Shown: one piece after another, positions 5,937 through 7,737 of the stretch
Position numbering within the stretch: position 1 is the first letter of the stretch
How the letters are laid out: each line of letters opens with the position of its first letter
NCBI GenBank assembly: GCA_005885025.1
Contig: VAYC01000060.1
Location: forward strand, 1-7,737
Direction: 5' to 3'
DNA: 7,737 nt
From: Actinomycetota bacterium
GTDB lineage: Bacteria > Actinomycetota > UBA4738
Made by a program: the position numbers and the translations under genes
The notes under the pieces: model-generated
The model's database searches: none
Seen by the model: the letters and a program-made list of their open reading frames with translations, nothing else
Told to the model about the DNA's origin: nothing

Positions 5937-6419
5937 ATGAAGTGGGCGGAGTTCGCCCAAGCCGCGCCGGAGCTGGCAACGCTGGCACGGCGGAGGTTCG
6001 ATGAGAACCGCCTGGGGCTGATCGGGACGCTGCGCCAGGACGGGTCCCCGCGTATCAGCCCAGTCGAGGTCTTCTTCGTCGACGGCGAACCGCTCCTGGG
6101 GATGATGTGGCGATCGAGAAAGGCTCTCGACCTCGTGCGGGATCCTCGCGTCGTCGTGCACAGCGCCACCACCGATCCCGACGGGAGCGAGGGCGACGTG
6201 AAACTGTACGGCCGGGCGGCGGACGTGGCCGACCCACGGGTTCGGCGGCGGTACGCGGACGTGCTCGAGGAGAGGATCGACTGGCGCCCCCAGGATCCCT
6301 TCCACCTCTTCTCGTTGGACATCGAGAGCGCGGGCTACATCGCCTTCGGGAAAGAGCCGGTGGCGATGCGGTGGACGCAGGCCAAAGGTTTCGCTCGGCT
6401 CCGCCATCCGAACGACTGA
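5937..6419 (+). CDS. Pyridoxamine 5'-phosphate oxidase-like split-barrel flavoprotein
   Basis: This 160-residue cytoplasmic protein belongs to the PNPOx-like FMN-binding split-barrel superfamily. The sequence fits a small single-domain member: a short N-terminal helix (EFAQAAPELATLARRR), first strands LGLIGTLRQDGSPRISPVE (26-44), a likely flavin-contacting segment GMMWRSRKALDLVRDPRVVV (55-74), KLYGRA (89-94), and the closing FHLFSLDIESAGYIAF and MRWTQAKG (122-137, 144-151). Members use FMN, F420 or sometimes haem. The real substrate cannot be told, and pyridoxal phosphate synthesis should not be assumed from the family name. The start at 5937 lacks a ribosome site and may be leaderless. The gene converges on the NlpC/P60 gene with 9 bp between stops and no visible terminator in the gap. 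Confidence 0.85.
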   Translation: MKWAEFAQAAPELATLARRRFDENRLGLIGTLRQDGSPRISPVEVFFVDGEPLLGMMWRSRKALDLVRDPRVVVHSATTDPDGSEGDVKLYGRAADVADPRVRRRYADVLEERIDWRPQDPFHLFSLDIESAGYIAFGKEPVAMRWTQAKGFARLRHPND

Positions 6420-6428
6420 GACGAGCGG

Positions 6429-7499
6429 CTAGCCGGGCCTTCCTGCTCCCGAGTACACCGCCCACCAGTAGGAGGTGAGGCTGTCGAGGGTGACGAAGCC
6501 TCCCGGGTGCGTGGCGTGGATCATCTGGTTGTTCCCGATGTAGATCCCCACGTGGGAGATCGGCTGGTAGAAGAACAACAGGTCGCCGGGCCGGAGGGCG
6601 TCCTTCGAGACGTGCGGGACCGCGTTGTACTGGGCGGCTGAGGAGTGAGGGAGCGACACGCCGCCCTGGGCCCACGACCACATGGTGAGTCCCGAACAGT
6701 CGAACCCGTCCTTGGGATTGTCGCCGCCGTATTTGTACGGCACCCCGATCACCGACCGCGCAGCGGCGACGGCCCTTCCGGCACCCGAGCTGGGAGGCGG
6801 GGGCGGAGGCGGCGGAGTTGGATTCGGAGACGGAGTCGGCCCTCCAGGATCCGGAGAGGGCGCCGGTTGGGAGAGGATCCGTTGGACGGCCTGCCTGGAT
6901 AGTTCTTTCTCCAGCTGCTTCACCAGCGCTTGCTGGCCGGCGATGGCTCCCTGGATCTCGGCCTTGCGGGAGGCGAGCGTGTCCAGAACCGACTGCCGGT
7001 CCTGGATGGCCTGCTGGAGCTGCGCCGAGGCCCGCTCGGCCAGCAGCCGAGTCGCGTCGGCCTGGGCCGCGGCGTCCACGTCCTGTTGGGCCACGTCGTT
7101 CAGGAACTGGAGGCGGTCGGTGAACTCGCTGAGCGTGGTCGCGCCCAGCACGACGTCGAGCCCCGATCCCACTCCCTCATACGCCAGGCGGGCACGCTGA
7201 CTGAACAGTTCGCGAGCTGCTGCGGCGTCCGCCAGAGCCAGGACGGCGGCGGTCCGGGCGTCGGCCAGCCTTCCCTCCACGACGTGAAGCTGGAGGGTTG
7301 CGGCGTCGAATTGCTCGACGAGCGCGTCCAGGCGGCCGTTCAGGGCGGCCAGCTTGGTCTTGGCGGTGTCGAGGTCCTGCTGGGACGTCCCGGCGGAGGA
7401 GATACCCACCGACACGACCGAGAGCGTAAGTGCGGCCAGCACGGCCGCCAAGAGCCACGCCGCGGGCCGGCGCCGGGTTTCGGAGATCGTCCCTCTCAT
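6429..7499 (-). CDS. Secreted NlpC/P60 peptidoglycan endopeptidase (RipA/CwlO-like)
   Basis: This 356-residue exported cell-wall hydrolase is predicted to cut the D-Glu to diamino-acid bond in stem peptides during growth or division. Residues 1-37 are a signal peptide (RRRPAAWLLAAVLAALTLSV, cleavage near SAG). Residues 40-210 are Ala/Gln/Leu-rich coiled coil, broken near 107-140 by AYEGVGSGLDVVLGATTLSE and FTDRLQFL. This resembles the PcsB/CwlO/RipC coiled-coil module; for PcsB and RipC that region is reported to contact FtsX. A Pro-rich linker with eight consecutive prolines (229-236) leads to the NlpC/P60 domain (about 240-352). Its catalytic set is Cys268 in DCSGL, His316 in SHVGIYIG and His328 in MIHATHPG. 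No SH3 or LysM domain is seen. FtsEX-like control is inference. The start is the only sensible one ahead of the signal peptide, though no ribosome site precedes it. Confidence 0.93.
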   Translation of the reverse strand: MRGTISETRRRPAAWLLAAVLAALTLSVVSVGISSAGTSQQDLDTAKTKLAALNGRLDALVEQFDAATLQLHVVEGRLADARTAAVLALADAAAARELFSQRARLAYEGVGSGLDVVLGATTLSEFTDRLQFLNDVAQQDVDAAAQADATRLLAERASAQLQQAIQDRQSVLDTLASRKAEIQGAIAGQQALVKQLEKELSRQAVQRILSQPAPSPDPGGPTPSPNPTPPPPPPPPSSGAGRAVAAARSVIGVPYKYGGDNPKDGFDCSGLTMWSWAQGGVSLPHSSAAQYNAVPHVSKDALRPGDLLFFYQPISHVGIYIGNNQMIHATHPGGFVTLDSLTSYWWAVYSGAGRPG

Positions 7500-7505
7500 G
7501 AGAAT

Positions 7506-7523
7506 GGGCTGCCGTAGCAGCCC
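7506..7523 (-). other. UACG-capped hairpin in the 5' leader of the NlpC/P60 gene
   Basis: On the minus strand GGGCTGC-TACG-GCAGCCC is a perfect 7-bp stem closed by a C(UACG)G loop of the very stable UNCG class. It ends 6 nt before the ATG, and its outer base lies about where transcription should begin, given the -10 at 7535-7530. The leader would then be nearly all hairpin, with CAUUCU left before the AUG and no Shine-Dalgarno sequence. A role in mRNA stability or translation control is inferred. Confidence 0.6.
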
Positions 7524-7529
7524 AAGGGA

Positions 7530-7558
7530 AGGCTAGACCGGGCCTCCCCCCCTGTCAA
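7530..7558 (-). promoter_or_regulatory. Strong promoter of the NlpC/P60 gene
   Basis: On the minus strand TTGACA (7558-7553, perfect -35) is followed after exactly 17 bp by TAGCCT (7535-7530). The predicted start of transcription is near 7523, giving a leader of about 24 nt. The spacer begins with a run of seven G. Confidence 0.65.
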
Positions 7559-7624
7559 CACATGCTCAGGGCAAAGGACGGCTGTGGCCGCGTGCTCGAT
7601 TTTTCCTCCTGAGGCCGGAACCCG

Positions 7625-7630
7625 TACGCT
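7625..7630 (+). promoter_or_regulatory. Possible -10 box for the receiver-domain gene
   Basis: TACGCT fits TANNNT and lies 12 nt before the ATG at 7643, which has no Shine-Dalgarno sequence (CACCGAACCGCC precedes it). The mRNA would have a leader of only about 5 nt. No good -35 is visible. Confidence 0.25.
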
Positions 7631-7642
7631 CACCGAACCGCC

Positions 7643-7737
7643 ATGGCGAAGAAGCGGATCCTGTTCATCGACAACCGTCCCGAGCACGTCCGGCAGCCTG
7701 TCCTGCGCCTCCAGCTCGCGGGCTACCTCGTGGAGGA
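7643..7737 (+). CDS. Response-regulator-like receiver domain, N-terminus only
   Basis: This gene is partial and runs off the right edge with 31 complete codons visible. The start MAKKRILFIDNRPEHV followed by RQPVLRLQLAGYLVEE lines up without gaps on the opening of CheY-like receiver domains (typically ILIVDDEPEIR ... GYEV). It has the first beta strand, the acidic pocket and the first helix ending in Gly-Tyr. The acidic pair usual at the end of strand 1 (DD or ED) is here Asp-Asn, so one metal-binding acid is replaced. The phosphorylated Asp would lie beyond the window. It is divergent from the NlpC/P60 gene across 143 bp. Output domain and partner kinase are unknown. The ATG is preferred because the domain begins right after it, despite the missing ribosome site. 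Confidence 0.6.
   Translation, partial: MAKKRILFIDNRPEHVRQPVLRLQLAGYLVE

Noticed and set aside
4132..5988. 618-codon open frame on the minus strand across groEL.
   Set aside because: It is antisense to unmistakable groEL sequence and covers its CIRCE and terminator; such open frames arise from third-position GC bias.
6420..6440. Palindrome CGGCTAGCCG at the convergent gene ends as a shared terminator.
   Set aside because: It has no loop, so it cannot form a useful RNA hairpin, and no U-run lies on either side.
7500..7560. c-di-AMP (ydaO-type) riboswitch ahead of the NlpC/P60 gene.
   Set aside because: The predicted leader is only about 24 nt, far too short, and the conserved pseudoknotted core is absent.

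Overview
This is a GC-rich window, most likely from an uncultured or poorly sampled actinobacterium. The pointers are a GroEL of actinobacterial type (an N-terminus reading TAKIITFNEEARR and a GGM-rich end reading GGGGDMDF), a single-gene CIRCE-controlled groEL with no adjacent groES, a RipA/CwlO-like NlpC/P60 hydrolase, and several starts that look leaderless or lack a Shine-Dalgarno sequence. The species cannot be told from the sequence.

Layout, left to right. The first 70 bases hold the start of a minus-strand gene running off the left edge, probably a NodU/CmcH-type carbamoyltransferase, with an 18-bp tandem duplication at the edge. Behind it on the same strand is a 68-residue two-helix membrane protein (135-341). 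Across a 114-bp divergent region carrying a perfect 12-bp palindrome lies acetyl-CoA synthetase acsA (456-2417). Next comes a secreted six-Asp-box beta-propeller protein (2541-4031) with its own promoter and a GNRA-loop terminator. Then come the CIRCE operator (4132-4158) and groEL (4211-5838). As given, groEL is broken by a single-base deletion near 4522, so it reads as two overlapping fragments. A second terminator follows, then a pyridoxamine-phosphate-oxidase-like split-barrel flavoprotein (5937-6419). It converges, with only 9 bp between stops, on a minus-strand secreted NlpC/P60 peptidoglycan hydrolase (6429-7499). That gene has a near-consensus promoter and a leader consisting almost entirely of a UACG-capped hairpin. 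The right edge holds the start of a divergent response-regulator-like receiver domain (7643 onward).

The genes do not form one pathway. They are independently transcribed housekeeping and envelope units: acetate activation, protein folding, cell-wall remodelling, a secreted propeller, a flavoprotein and a signalling protein. I found no defence system, mobile element, CRISPR array, tRNA or rRNA. The points that most merit a second look are the groEL frameshift, the structured SD-less leader of the NlpC/P60 gene, and the edge duplication in the putative carbamoyltransferase.
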